From CAZCAC01 sp964496575 (GTDB taxonomy: Bacteria > Planctomycetota > UBA1135 > GCA-002686595): a stretch of DNA of 64,000 nucleotides. Of the stretch, positions 44,199 to 53,836 are shown in pieces (position 1 is the stretch's first letter; the number at the start of each line of letters is the position of its first letter). The notes beneath the pieces were generated by a model. That model saw only the letters and a list, made by a program, of their open reading frames with translations, did no database searches and was not told the DNA's origin. A program made the translations under genes and the position numbers. The stretch covers positions 124,001 through 188,000 of the forward strand of contig CAZCAC010000001.1 in the NCBI GenBank assembly GCA_964496575.1, given 5' to 3'.

Positions 44199-45327
44199 AA
44201 CTCGGAGAGCGTGGATCGGGATCGAGAACGGGACCGTCGCCGAGGGACGCTCGGTCGGGGCGCCCGGCGAGGCCGGAGGCGACCTGGTCTTCAACACCGC
44301 GATGACCGGCTACCAGGAGATCCTCACCGACCCGTCCTACGCCGGGCAGGTGGTGATGATGACCTACCCGCTGATCGGCAACTACGGCGTCGCCGAAGAG
44401 GACGCGGAGAGCGCGCGCCCCTGGGCGGAGGCGTTCGTGATGAAGGAGATGGCCTCGCTCCACAGCAATCACCGGGCTTCCGAGTCGCTGGGCGACTGGC
44501 TCCGGCGCCACGGGGTGGTGGCCATCGACGGCGTCGACACGCGACGGCTGACGCGAATGACGCGAACCGAGGGCTCGCTGCGCTGCGTGATCTCCACCGA
44601 GGACTCCGACCCCGCCTCGCTGGTGGCCAAGGCGCGGGCGGCGGAGTCGACCGACGGCCGCGATCTCGCCTCGGTGGTCACTTGCCCGGAGGCCTGGTCC
44701 TGGAGCGAGGGCTACGACGAGTCGTACCCCAGTGAGCTCGCCGGAGGCGGGGACGCCCCGGTGCGCTGCACGGCGATCGACCTCGGCGCCAAGCGGAACA
44801 TCCTGCGCAGCCTGGTCCACTGCGGGTTCGAGACCACGGTGGTGCCCGCCGCCACCTCCGCCGAGGAGATCCTCGCCGGCGAACCCGAGGCGATCTTCCT
44901 CTCCAACGGTCCGGGGGACCCCTCGGCGGTGACCGCCACCATCGACACGGTCGGCGACCTGGTGGGCGAGCTGCCGATCTTCGGCATCTGCCTGGGGCAC
45001 CAGATCCTCTCCATCGTGCTCGGCGCGAAGACCGAGAAGATGCCCTTCGGGCACCACGGCGCGAACCACCCGGTCCGCGACATGCTCACCGGCAAGGTCG
45101 AGATCACCTCGCAGAACCACTCGTTCGCGGTGATCGGCGGCAGCCTGCCCGGCGACCTCGAGCTGACTCACATCAACCTCAACGACCAGACCGTGGAGGG
45201 GATGAGGCACAGGAAGCTCCCCATCTTCAGCGTGCAGTACCACCCCGAGGCGGCGCCCGGTCCCCTCGACAGCTCCCACCTCTTCCAGCGCTTCCGAGAG
45301 CTGATCGCGGCTCCCACGAGATCATGA
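44191..45327 (+). CDS. carA: Carbamoyl-phosphate synthase small subunit
   Basis: 378 aa, ATG in 8-base overlap with larB. N-terminal domain with MTGYQEILTDPSYAGQVV and TYPLIGNYGV; C-terminal class I glutamine amidotransferase with nucleophile Cys in FGICLGHQ and the His/Glu pair in QYHPEAAPGP. Supplies ammonia from glutamine for carbamoyl phosphate in pyrimidine and arginine synthesis. The large subunit carB is not in the window. Confidence 0.96.
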   Translation: MSETRRAWIGIENGTVAEGRSVGAPGEAGGDLVFNTAMTGYQEILTDPSYAGQVVMMTYPLIGNYGVAEEDAESARPWAEAFVMKEMASLHSNHRASESLGDWLRRHGVVAIDGVDTRRLTRMTRTEGSLRCVISTEDSDPASLVAKARAAESTDGRDLASVVTCPEAWSWSEGYDESYPSELAGGGDAPVRCTAIDLGAKRNILRSLVHCGFETTVVPAATSAEEILAGEPEAIFLSNGPGDPSAVTATIDTVGDLVGELPIFGICLGHQILSIVLGAKTEKMPFGHHGANHPVRDMLTGKVEITSQNHSFAVIGGSLPGDLELTHINLNDQTVEGMRHRKLPIFSVQYHPEAAPGPLDSSHLFQRFRELIAAPTRS

Positions 45328-47306
45328 GACCGACGTCCAGCGAGGCCTCGGTGGTCCCTTCACGAAGGCGCTACCTCTGGGCGACGCTGGTCTCGTGCGC
45401 GACGCTCTTCACCTCTCCAGCGGTCACGGCTCAGGACGACGGTCGGTCCACTCTCGAGCTCGAGCTCCAGCAACGAGTGAACCGGGCGATCGATCGCGGT
45501 GTGAAGGCGCTCCTGCGCGAGCAGGAGATCGACGGCTCCTGGCGCGAGCACGCGACCGGCTATCCGAATGGCCAGACCGCGCTCTGCCTCTACACCCTGC
45601 TGAAGTGCGACGTGAAGCCGGAGCACCCCGCGGTCCGCCGCGCGGTCGACTTCCTGCGCACCCGGCCGCCGCGCAAGACCTACTCGACGGGAGCTCAGAT
45701 CATGGCCATCTGCGCCCTCGATCCCGCGCTGCACCGCGACTGGATCGGGGAGATGGCCGACGAGCTCGCCTCCTGGCAACGGGGCGGGTACGGCTACCCC
45801 GATCACCACGTCGACCTCTCCAACACGCAGTACGCCGCGCTCGGTCTCCGAGCTGCCGCGCAGCACGGGCACCGGATCCCCGCGAAGGCCTGGACCCGGA
45901 TGGCCGAGTGGACGCTGGCCCAGCAGCAGTCCGATCCCGGCGCCGCGGGGTTCCGTTACACGCCGAGCTCCACCACCGCCACCGGCTCGATGACCGCCGC
46001 CGGGGTCGGGGTGCTGGCGATCTGTGCGGAGCAGCTGTCCCGCACCAACCGGGAGATCGCACCGGCGATCGAGCGCGGGATGAGGTGGCTGGACGAGCAG
46101 TTCACCGCCTCCACCAGCCCGGTGGTCTCCTTCAGCGGCAGCGATCCCCAGAATCCCGACGGGGGGCGCGTCTACTACTACCTGTACGGCCTCGAGCGGG
46201 TCGGCGCGCTGCTGCAGGCCACGCACATCGGCGAGCACGACTGGTACAGGGAGGGCGCGATCTGGCTGGTCGGAGACCAGCAGGGGAGCGGGTTGTGGGC
46301 GGACAACCAGTCCAACACCTGCTTCGCGCTGCTCTTCCTCGCGCGCGCGACCTCGAAGATCCCGTACACCGGCGACGGCGGGGAAAAGTCCACCCGGACC
46401 TACGGCCGCGACGACCCCCTGGAGGACGTCTCGATCCGGGCCGCCGGGAAAGGCCCGCTGAGCATCTGGATCTCCAGCTTCGGGACGCAAGCGCTGGAGG
46501 ACTTCGCCTGGGAAGAGGACGGCGGCAAGGGACTGCGAGTGATCCGCGTCGAGTACCGGATCGAGGATCCGGGCGCGGAGGAGGGATCGGTCCTGCTCGC
46601 GACCGTGGAGGGGGATTCCGCGCAGCCCTCTCGCGGGAACCGCTTCCCCGCGCGGCTCGCCATCGAGCGCGCCGGCGTCCATCGCCTCTTCGCCCGGGTG
46701 GTCGTCCTGCCGCCCGGGGACGAGGCGCTCGTGGAGGAGGACGGCGACGGCTACCCGCTCGAGTCGCGCTCGCTGGAGGTGAAGATCGATCGGGGGGACG
46801 ATCCGAGACTCGACGGGTACGCTTCCGATGCCCGGAGCAATCTCCTGAACGTGCCGCGCGTGAAGGCCACCGCCTCCAGCCAGCGCGAAGGCGAGTTCCG
46901 GCCGGAGCTGGCGGTGGACGGCTTGATCGGGACGAGGTGGATGAGCGCCGACGACGACGCGCTCCCGTTCATCCAGATCGAGCTGCCGCGAGCGGCGCGG
47001 GCGAATACCGTGCTGCTCACGCACGCGACCGATCAGCCCGGCGGTGATCCCTCCGGTCGCGGCGGCGATCCGGCGCGCACCGCGCGGATTCGCAGGGTCC
47101 GCGTCCTCATCAACGGCGAGAAGAAGGGCCTGGAGGCGGAGCTCGAGCCCGACGAGCGCGTCAAGACGGTGATCGAGCTGAAGAAGACGACCAAGGTGCG
47201 GTCGATTCGCATCGAGGTGCTCGAGGTCTTTCCCAGCGCCGGCGAACGTGATGCGGTCGGGTTCGCGGAGGTCGAGCTGGTCTCTCGACGGCGGAAACGC
47301 AGCTGA
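45324..47306 (+). CDS. Secreted squalene-cyclase-like repeat protein with C-terminal discoidin domain
   Basis: 660 aa, ATG in ATGA overlap with carA. Signal region YLWATLVSCATLFTSPAVTA after a short basic start. Residues 45-390 form an alpha/alpha toroid of the prenyltransferase/squalene-cyclase repeat type (GVKALLREQEIDGSW, YGYPDHHVDLSNTQYAALGL, LWADNQSNTCFALLFLAR). No DxDD acid motif is seen, so it is probably not a cyclase. The C-terminus (about 510-655) is F5/8 type-C-like: KATASSQREGEFRPELAVDG, then GTRWMSAD. An exported, possibly carbohydrate-binding protein of a type common in planctomycetes. Confidence 0.82.
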   Translation: MRPTSSEASVVPSRRRYLWATLVSCATLFTSPAVTAQDDGRSTLELELQQRVNRAIDRGVKALLREQEIDGSWREHATGYPNGQTALCLYTLLKCDVKPEHPAVRRAVDFLRTRPPRKTYSTGAQIMAICALDPALHRDWIGEMADELASWQRGGYGYPDHHVDLSNTQYAALGLRAAAQHGHRIPAKAWTRMAEWTLAQQQSDPGAAGFRYTPSSTTATGSMTAAGVGVLAICAEQLSRTNREIAPAIERGMRWLDEQFTASTSPVVSFSGSDPQNPDGGRVYYYLYGLERVGALLQATHIGEHDWYREGAIWLVGDQQGSGLWADNQSNTCFALLFLARATSKIPYTGDGGEKSTRTYGRDDPLEDVSIRAAGKGPLSIWISSFGTQALEDFAWEEDGGKGLRVIRVEYRIEDPGAEEGSVLLATVEGDSAQPSRGNRFPARLAIERAGVHRLFARVVVLPPGDEALVEEDGDGYPLESRSLEVKIDRGDDPRLDGYASDARSNLLNVPRVKATASSQREGEFRPELAVDGLIGTRWMSADDDALPFIQIELPRAARANTVLLTHATDQPGGDPSGRGGDPARTARIRRVRVLINGEKKGLEAELEPDERVKTVIELKKTTKVRSIRIEVLEVFPSAGERDAVGFAEVELVSRRRKRS

Positions 47307-47312
47307 TCGGAG

Positions 47313-49598
47313 TCAAAGCATCGACACCGGGTCGATGTCGATCGAGAGACGCGGCCGAGCGTTCTCCTCCGCGAAGCCGATCAGGACACTCCGGGCGACG
47401 TTGAAGGCGCGGCCCCGCTCGGGAGTCTTCAGCAGGAGGTGCTGCCGGTAGCGTCCGCGCAACTGCGAGATCGGCGCGGGTGCGGGACCGAGGACGATCA
47501 TTTCGGGGGGCGGGCAAGCGGCGCGGAGGTGCTCCGCGCAGATCCGCGCGGCATCGAGCGTCCGCGCCTCGTCGCGATCCTCGAAGACCGCCCGAATCAG
47601 CCGGCCGTGGGGTGGATAGCCCAGCTCGTCGCGCAAGCCGATCTCGCCCTGCGCGAAGCCCTCGAAGTCGTGGCTCCCCGCGCGCACGATCGCCGGGTGT
47701 TCGGGAGTCAGGGTCTGCACCACGATCTCCCCCGCGTCGGCGCCGCGTCCAGCGCGCCCCGAGACCTGGGCGAGCAGCTGGAAGGTCCGCTCGGCGGAGC
47801 GGAAGTCGGGCAGGTGCAACGCGCTGTCGGCGGAGACGATGCCGACCAGCGTGACGCCGGGGAAGTCGAGCCCCTTGGCGATCATCTGCGTCCCGACCAG
47901 GATGTCGATCTCTCCGCGGCCGAACGCCTCGAGGGTCTCTTCGTAGTCCTCGCGCCGGCGCATCGTATCGGAGTCCATCCGCGCGAGACGGGCCTCGGGG
48001 AAGAGCCGGGCGAGTGACTGCTCGACGCGCTCGCTGCCCAGGCCGATGTACCGGAGTCCGGGCTTCGTACAGGACGGACACTCCGTCGGCGGCGCGATCT
48101 CCTCGCAGCAGGAGTGGCAGACCACGCGCCCGATCCGCTGGTGGAAGGTCAGCGCGACGTCGCACTGACTGCAACGCAGCGTCTCGTGACAGCCGGCGCA
48201 CCACAGCACCGGGGCGAAGCCACGGCGGTTCAGGAACAGGAGCGCCTGCTGCTTCTTCTCCAGGCGGTCACGAAGCAGGCCCTCCAGCCGGCGCGAGAAG
48301 AGCTTGGGCCCGTCCCCGCTCCCCTTCTCCTGGGCCATGTCGACGATCTCGACTCGCGGCAGGGTCCCGCCGCCCACGCGTTCGGTGAGCTCGAGCCGGT
48401 CGTAGCGCCCCAGGCGCGCGTTGTGCCAGCTCTCCAGCGACGGCGTCGCCGAGCCGAGCACGCATACCGCCTCGCTGTTGCGGGCGCGGACCACGGCGAT
48501 GTCCCGCGCCGAGTAGCGCGGGTTGTTGCCCTGCTTGAACGACGGCTCGTGCTCCTCGTCGACGACGATCACGCCCAGGTCGCGGACCGGTGCGAAGATC
48601 GCGGAGCGCGCACCGACCACCACGCGCACCTCTCCGCTGCGCGCCCGCTGCCACATCTCCAGGCGCTGGATGTCGGTCATTCGCGAGTGCAGGACGGCGA
48701 CCTCGCCGAAGCGCGAGCGGAACCAGCTGACCGTCTGCGGGGTCAGCGCGATCTCCGGCACCAGCACGATCGCGCCCTTGCCGATCGCCAGCGCGCGCTC
48801 GATCACGCCGAGGTACACCTCGGTCTTGCCGCTGCCGGTCACGCCCTGGAGGAGGAAGGTCCGATACCCGTCGCCGCTCTCCAGCCGCCCGGCGATGCTA
48901 TGAATCGCGTGCTCCTGCTCCGCCGAGAGCTTCGGGGGGCGAGGCCGCTCCTGGGTGGAGACCATCAGGGGATCGGGTGCCGAATCGGTTTTCTCGATCC
49001 TCACCCAGCCGCGCCGCTCCAGCGACCGCGCCGGGGCGTCGGAGAGGTTGAGCTGGCGGGTCAGCTCGCGCAGCTCGATCGGCTCGCCGATGTCGATCAG
49101 GGTGCGCAGCAGGCGGTGCTGCTTGGGGAAGCGATCCTGCACTTCCCGCAGCTCCGCCTCCCCCACCCCCTTCCGCGCGCGAATCACCAGCACCTGACGC
49201 CGTCCCTTCTCGTACTTGAGGGAGGCGGGCAGCACGGCGCCGAGCGCTTCGCCCCAGGAGCAGGCGTAGTAGCTGGCGATCCAGCGGGTCAGCTCGAGGA
49301 GATCGGGATCGAGCACCGGCTCGTCGTCGAGCAGCCGGGCGAGAGATCGCAACCGCTTCGGCTCGAGATCGCAGTGATCGTCGAGTCCCACCACCACGCC
49401 GACCTCGCGCCTCCTTCCGAAGGGCACGGCGACGCGCATCCCCCTGGCCACCTGCCCGACCATCTCGGGGGGCACCCGGTAGGTGAACTCCTGGCGCACC
49501 GGCTTCCGCAGGGCGACCTGCGCGAAGACCTTCGCCGTCACCGGCCTGGCCGCCTTCGACGACGGAGCGGCCTCGGGGTTCGCGGACTCGGAAGTCAC
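47313..49598 (-). CDS. priA: Primosomal protein N' (PriA helicase)
   Basis: 761 aa, GTG start at 49598, 21 nt after the mazG-like stop. The N-terminal 3'-DNA-binding domain begins AKVFAQVALRKPVRQEFTYR. Helicase motifs: LLQGVTGSGKTEVYLGVIE (Walker A), VIVVDEEHEPSFKQ (DEEH box), and VLGSATPSLES. The zinc-binding region has eight Cys in paired CxxC arrays (CAGCHETLRCSQC, then CHSC and CPSC). Restarts replication at collapsed forks. Complete, normal length. Confidence 0.97.
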   Translation of the reverse strand: MTSESANPEAAPSSKAARPVTAKVFAQVALRKPVRQEFTYRVPPEMVGQVARGMRVAVPFGRRREVGVVVGLDDHCDLEPKRLRSLARLLDDEPVLDPDLLELTRWIASYYACSWGEALGAVLPASLKYEKGRRQVLVIRARKGVGEAELREVQDRFPKQHRLLRTLIDIGEPIELRELTRQLNLSDAPARSLERRGWVRIEKTDSAPDPLMVSTQERPRPPKLSAEQEHAIHSIAGRLESGDGYRTFLLQGVTGSGKTEVYLGVIERALAIGKGAIVLVPEIALTPQTVSWFRSRFGEVAVLHSRMTDIQRLEMWQRARSGEVRVVVGARSAIFAPVRDLGVIVVDEEHEPSFKQGNNPRYSARDIAVVRARNSEAVCVLGSATPSLESWHNARLGRYDRLELTERVGGGTLPRVEIVDMAQEKGSGDGPKLFSRRLEGLLRDRLEKKQQALLFLNRRGFAPVLWCAGCHETLRCSQCDVALTFHQRIGRVVCHSCCEEIAPPTECPSCTKPGLRYIGLGSERVEQSLARLFPEARLARMDSDTMRRREDYEETLEAFGRGEIDILVGTQMIAKGLDFPGVTLVGIVSADSALHLPDFRSAERTFQLLAQVSGRAGRGADAGEIVVQTLTPEHPAIVRAGSHDFEGFAQGEIGLRDELGYPPHGRLIRAVFEDRDEARTLDAARICAEHLRAACPPPEMIVLGPAPAPISQLRGRYRQHLLLKTPERGRAFNVARSVLIGFAEENARPRLSIDIDPVSML

Positions 49599-49619
49599 GA
49601 GGTTCGAGTGCCTACGGGA

Positions 49620-49904
49620 TCAGCCGCAGGCGCAAGGTGTCGAGTTGCAGCGGGGGCACCCTTCGGCGTACTTCTTCGCCGCCGCGGCCTGCAGGTCGAT
49701 CCCGGCGATCGACGCCAGGGTGACGAGCCACGCGAGAACGTCGGCGAATTCCCCCTCCAGCTCCTCCGTCTGGCCCCGGCGCAGCGCCCGGGTCAACTCC
49801 CCCACCTCCTCGCTGAACCACATGTGCGTTCCCGCCAACCCGCGCCCCGCATCGCGTTCGTAGTAGATGTCCTCGATCAGCTTCTGGAACTCGGAGATTC
49901 TCAT
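49620..49904 (-). CDS. MazG-like nucleotide pyrophosphohydrolase
   Basis: 94 aa from ATG 49904, in ATGA overlap with the SpoIIE-like gene; a long frame upstream belongs to the other strand phase of that gene. Helical MazG fold with SEEVGELTRALRRG and EGEFADVLAWLVTLA, giving the E-E-x-x-E and E-x-x-D metal-binding pairs. The tail GCPRCNSTPCACG adds four Cys, possibly a small zinc site. Likely hydrolyses non-canonical or excess nucleoside triphosphates. Confidence 0.9.
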   Translation of the reverse strand: MRISEFQKLIEDIYYERDAGRGLAGTHMWFSEEVGELTRALRRGQTEELEGEFADVLAWLVTLASIAGIDLQAAAAKKYAEGCPRCNSTPCACG

Positions 49905-51259
49905 GTTGTCGATCCCTCTTCGCGCCGCACGGAGAGGACGGTGATGTCGTTGGGGAAGGGTTCCTCGTCGGCGAAGTCCTCGAAGACCTCCTCGAGGTCG
50001 GCCAGCATCGTCTCGGTCTCCCGCGAGGCGCGCTTCAGGATCGCGCGGTAGAAGGCGCTCTCGCCCAGCTCCTCGCCATCGGGATCCTGGACGAGGACCG
50101 GTCCGGTGTTGGACAGGACCAGGCGATCCCCCGGCTCGAGCTCCACCTCGACGGTCTCCAGGGCGCGGTCGAAGATCGGTCCACGATCGAAGCCGAGCGC
50201 GATCCCCTCCGGCTGCAGGATCCGGATCTTGCGCTCGGCCGCGGAGTAGCGCAGCAGCGGGACCTTGTGCCCGGCGCAGGCCACCTCGGCCTGCCCCGTC
50301 GCGGGGTCGAGCAGGACGTACATCGCGGTGACGTACATCCCCCGGCGGACGTCCTTGGCGAGGTAGCCGTTGACCCGGCGCAGGCCCTCGGTGATGTCCC
50401 CGGTGTCGCCGAGCACGGTCCGCAGGTAGGAGCGCGCGGTCGCGGCGACCAGCGCTCCGGGAACGCCCTTGCCGCTCACCTCGCACAGGAGCAGGCCGAT
50501 CCGGCCGTCCTCGAGCTGCAGGAAGTCGAAGAAGTCGCCGCCCGGCGTGGGGCAACCGATCTGCAGCGCACCCAGCTCGTAACCCTCGACCTCGGGCGTC
50601 GCGTCGGGCAGGAGCGCTTCGTGAACCTCGGCGGCGACCTCCATCTCCCGCTCGGCCGCGGAGAGCTCCAGCTCCGCGTCCTGCGCCTCCTTCAGCGAGC
50701 TGACCATCCGGTCGATCGTCTTGGCGAGGAGGGCGACCTCCCCGCCAGACCGGACCCGGGTCTTGTGGTGGAGGTTGCCGTGCGAGATCTGCCGCACGTC
50801 GTCGACCAGGTCCTCCAGCGGGGCGGCGACCTGCCCGGCGATCCACACCGCGACCAGGGCGCCGGCGGCGATGACCGCGAAGGTGATGCCGAGGATCAGC
50901 CCCAGCATGTCCCGGCCGGACTGCTTGTGCTCGGGAGCGACGAGCAGGTGAACGGCGTCGCCGTCCGGCTTCTTGCCCTGGTAGATCTCGGCCCGGTACC
51001 GGTGTCCGTGCTCGATGCCGTAGACCACTGGAATGCGGACCACGCCGGTGCTCCCGACGGGGACCCCGCGACCCCCCTCCTGCTCGTAGTTGTCCCGACT
51101 GCCCTCGGTGGCGGTGAGGTGGAGCGCGTCCGCGAGGCGCAACTCCGTCGCCTTCCGGGCCACCTTGGTCGCTCCGCCCACCAGCAGGAACCCGGCCCCG
51201 GCCATGACCAGGGTCAGGGCCACCGTCATCGCGAGCGTGAACTTGGTGCGAAGGTTCAT
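49901..51259 (-). CDS. SpoIIE/RsbU-type PP2C phosphatase with HAMP domain, possibly degenerate
   Basis: 452 aa from ATG 51259. Membrane helix at about 7-27, periplasmic domain of about 90 residues, second helix near 120-142 (LGLILGITFAVIAAGALVAV), HAMP linker (PLEDLVDDVRQISHGNLHHK), a coiled-coil connector and a PP2C-like domain. GGDFFDF and FPNDITVLSV are kept. However, the usual D-V/A-S-G-K-G reads EVSGKGVPG, and where the family has Y-T-D-G-V the sequence is LSNTGPV, losing a conserved Asp metal ligand. It may be weakly active or act as a partner-binding pseudophosphatase in a partner-switching pathway. Confidence 0.85.
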   Translation of the reverse strand: MNLRTKFTLAMTVALTLVMAGAGFLLVGGATKVARKATELRLADALHLTATEGSRDNYEQEGGRGVPVGSTGVVRIPVVYGIEHGHRYRAEIYQGKKPDGDAVHLLVAPEHKQSGRDMLGLILGITFAVIAAGALVAVWIAGQVAAPLEDLVDDVRQISHGNLHHKTRVRSGGEVALLAKTIDRMVSSLKEAQDAELELSAAEREMEVAAEVHEALLPDATPEVEGYELGALQIGCPTPGGDFFDFLQLEDGRIGLLLCEVSGKGVPGALVAATARSYLRTVLGDTGDITEGLRRVNGYLAKDVRRGMYVTAMYVLLDPATGQAEVACAGHKVPLLRYSAAERKIRILQPEGIALGFDRGPIFDRALETVEVELEPGDRLVLSNTGPVLVQDPDGEELGESAFYRAILKRASRETETMLADLEEVFEDFADEEPFPNDITVLSVRREEGSTT

Positions 51260-51304
51260 GCCTCCGCCCACCACCTCAGGTTCTCGCCGAGATCGAGCCA
51301 CGAA

Positions 51305-51787
51305 TCAGCCTCCCACGCTCCAGGGAGCGTCGATCAAGAGCCTCGCCGGAGCCATCACCAGCACCAGCCCGTAAACACCCGCGGCGACGTCGTCCAGCAT
51401 GATGCCGTCCCCGCCGCCGACACGCTCGATATTCCTCACCGGAGGTGGTTTGACCACGTCGAAGAAGCGGAAGGCGCAGAAGGCGAGGAGCAGCGCCAGG
51501 GGGCTGGGGCCCCCGATCCAGGCCACCGTGACCAGGTAGCCGACCACCTCGTCGAGCACGAAGAAACCGGGGTCCTTCCCGCCCGCGTACTCCTCCGCCC
51601 AGCTGCCCAGGGAGCGCCCCAGGAGGTAGATCGCTCCGGCCGCGAGCAGGACCCAGAGGAGGAAGTACTCGGTCCTCGCCAGTGCCCAGGCGATCGCCAC
51701 CCCCCCCAGCGTCCCGAAGGTCCCGGGAGCGACGGGGATGAGACCCAGGAAGCCGCAGGTCGAGAGGCCGAGACGCAGCTTGTTCAC
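51305..51787 (-). CDS. pgpA: Phosphatidylglycerophosphatase A
   Basis: 160 aa, GTG start overlapping the pgsA stop (GTGA). Motifs: GTFGTLGGVAIAWAL, DPGFFVLDEVVGYLV with the acidic pair, and FRFFDVVKPPPVRNIERV then GGGDGIMLDDVAAGVYG. Several membrane helices. Dephosphorylates phosphatidylglycerophosphate to phosphatidylglycerol, the next step after PgsA, which explains the gene coupling. Confidence 0.95.
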   Translation of the reverse strand: MNKLRLGLSTCGFLGLIPVAPGTFGTLGGVAIAWALARTEYFLLWVLLAAGAIYLLGRSLGSWAEEYAGGKDPGFFVLDEVVGYLVTVAWIGGPSPLALLLAFCAFRFFDVVKPPPVRNIERVGGGDGIMLDDVAAGVYGLVLVMAPARLLIDAPWSVGG

Positions 51788-52428
51788 CGTCCCTCCTCGA
51801 CTTCCTTCAGGATCCTGGCGGTCCGGCGGACGTACCAGACGCCGGAGCCGACGGTGCTGAGCGCGGTGATCGCGACGAACCCCCAGAGCAGCACGTTGAA
51901 GACGCTCCGCAGCCCCTCGGGCCAGTCATAGGCGGGAATGAACATCACGCCGCCCACGGTGATGCACTGGACGATCATCTTCGTCTTGCCGAACCAGTCG
52001 GCCAGGAACTCGCGGCCGATGCTCTCGACGTACCCGCGCAGGCCGGTCACCAGCAGCTCGCGCGAGAGGACCAGGACCACCAGCCAGGCGGGGATGTACC
52101 TGCGCGACCACGGCATCACCGCCATGAAGATCATCACCCCCAGGATCAGGATCTTGTCGACGAACGGGTCGGAGATGCGGCCGAAGGCGCTGACCTGGCC
52201 GTGGTGGCGGGCGAGATAGCCGTCGAGAGCGTCGGTCGCCGCGACCAGCACGAAGAGCCAGAAGCAGACCTGGATCCCCCGCTGCAGGGCGACCTCCAGG
52301 CCGAGCACCGAGAAGGTCCCGGTCAGGGGTTGGCTCCCCATCGAGGCGAAGACGACGAACAAGGCCATGGCACCGACGAAGCGCATCGCGGTGATCCGGT
52401 TCGGCCAGTGCGCGAAGATCCCGCTCAC
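51784..52428 (-). CDS. pgsA: CDP-diacylglycerol-glycerol-3-phosphate 3-phosphatidyltransferase
   Basis: 214 aa, GTG start overlapping the rimO stop (GTGA). The CDP-alcohol phosphotransferase motif is complete: DALDGYLARHHGQ, then SAFGRISDPFVDK, giving D-G-x2-A-R-x8-G-x3-D-x3-D. Four or more membrane helices. Forms phosphatidylglycerophosphate, the substrate of pgpA encoded immediately after it. Confidence 0.95.
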   Translation of the reverse strand: MSGIFAHWPNRITAMRFVGAMALFVVFASMGSQPLTGTFSVLGLEVALQRGIQVCFWLFVLVAATDALDGYLARHHGQVSAFGRISDPFVDKILILGVMIFMAVMPWSRRYIPAWLVVLVLSRELLVTGLRGYVESIGREFLADWFGKTKMIVQCITVGGVMFIPAYDWPEGLRSVFNVLLWGFVAITALSTVGSGVWYVRRTARILKEVEEGR

Positions 52429-53777
52429 GATTCACCTCCATCGATGATCGGCAGGCACAGGTGGTTGCACTCCGAGTCGAGATCTTCTACTCGAGCGCGC
52501 AACACGTCGCCGGGTCGGGCAGACGTGGTTCGAACACGGGTGAGGAGGTCGACCTCGGGGGCGTCTCGCTCGCTCCGCCCGACGCAGAGACCGTCACTCG
52601 TGGCGGGCTCGTCGATCAGGACCTCGACCTCCCGTCCGATCCACGAGCGCTGGTCCTCTTCCAGGAGCGCGTCGCGCAGCTCCAGCAGGCGGCCGTGCCG
52701 CTCGCCGGCTAGGGCTTCGGGCACCTGCCCACCGAGCTCGTAGCTCTCCGTGCCCGGCTCGGGGGAGTAGACGAAGGCGCCCACCCGCGACAGGCGGTAG
52801 GCCCGCAGCAGCTCGAGCAGCTCCTCGAAGTCCTCGTGGGTCTCCCCCGGGAAGCCGACCAGGAGGGTGGTGCGCAGGGTGAGGCCGGGCACCTCCTCCA
52901 GCAGGCGATCGAGGAGCCGCCGGACCTGGTCTCCCGTCCCCGCGCGCCGCATCCCTCGCAGCACTCCGGTCGCCGCGTGCTGGATGGGCAGGTCGAGGTA
53001 GGTGGCCACCCGCGGGTGCTCGCGCAGGAGGCGGGTCAGCTCCCACGGGAAGTCGTTGGGATAGGCGTACATCAGGCGCACCCAGTGGATCCCGTCGACC
53101 TCGGCCAGCGCTTCGACCAGATCGGGCAGGCGCCGGTCCAGGTCGCGCCCCCAGGCGGTGGAGTCCTCGGCGACCAGCACCAGCTCGCGGGCGCCCGCGC
53201 CGACCAGTTCCTCCGCCTCGCTCACCAGCGCCTCGATCGGCTTGGAGCGGTGCGGACCGCGGATCGACGGGATGGTGCAGAAGCTGCACTGGTGGTCGCA
53301 GCCGTGAGAGATGCGGAGGTAGGCGTAGGAGGAGGGCGTGGCCAGGAGCCTCGAGCCCTCGCGGGTCGCCTCGCGCTCCGCCGGACCCTCGAGGTAGCCG
53401 GGCACCCTGCCCCCGTCCACCAGGGTCCGGATCCGCTTCGCCAGGTCGCGGTAGTCGGATATCTCGGCGAAGAGGTCGACGGCGGGGAAGCGCTCGCGCA
53501 GGGCGACGCGGTAGCGCTGCACGAGGCAACCGGCGACGATCACGTGCCGCACCTCGCCCCTCGCCTTGCGCGCCAGCTGCGTCTCCAGCGCGGCCTCCGA
53601 TTCACTCTGCGCCGGTCCGATGAAGGAGCAGGTGTTGAGCACCACCATGCCCGCCTCCTCGAGGTCCCCGGTGACTAGCAGACCCTCCTCCGCCATCCGG
53701 GCCAGAATCAGCTCGGAGTCGATCAGGTTCCGGGCGCAGCCCAGGTGGATGAGGGTGACGAGAGTGGGGTCGCTCAC
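52425..53777 (-). CDS. rimO: Ribosomal protein S12 methylthiotransferase RimO
   Basis: 450 aa from GTG 53777, chosen by the conserved start SDPTLVTLIHLGCARNLID; the frame upstream is Arg-rich and unrelated. Cys14, Cys50 and Cys84 hold the auxiliary Fe-S cluster (UPF0004 domain); C160-x3-C164-x2-C167 in GCDHQCSFCTIP is the radical-SAM cluster. A C-terminal TRAM-like domain follows. RimO rather than MiaB is favoured by the LGCxxN-x-x-D-S/E start. Methylthiolates Asp of S12. Confidence 0.92.
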   Translation of the reverse strand: MSDPTLVTLIHLGCARNLIDSELILARMAEEGLLVTGDLEEAGMVVLNTCSFIGPAQSESEAALETQLARKARGEVRHVIVAGCLVQRYRVALRERFPAVDLFAEISDYRDLAKRIRTLVDGGRVPGYLEGPAEREATREGSRLLATPSSYAYLRISHGCDHQCSFCTIPSIRGPHRSKPIEALVSEAEELVGAGARELVLVAEDSTAWGRDLDRRLPDLVEALAEVDGIHWVRLMYAYPNDFPWELTRLLREHPRVATYLDLPIQHAATGVLRGMRRAGTGDQVRRLLDRLLEEVPGLTLRTTLLVGFPGETHEDFEELLELLRAYRLSRVGAFVYSPEPGTESYELGGQVPEALAGERHGRLLELRDALLEEDQRSWIGREVEVLIDEPATSDGLCVGRSERDAPEVDLLTRVRTTSARPGDVLRARVEDLDSECNHLCLPIIDGGES

Positions 53778-53836
53778 GGTGTGGGGGTCGCGAGCGGCAC
53801 TCTCGGGCGATCTTCCCGGATCGTCCCGTCGCGGTC

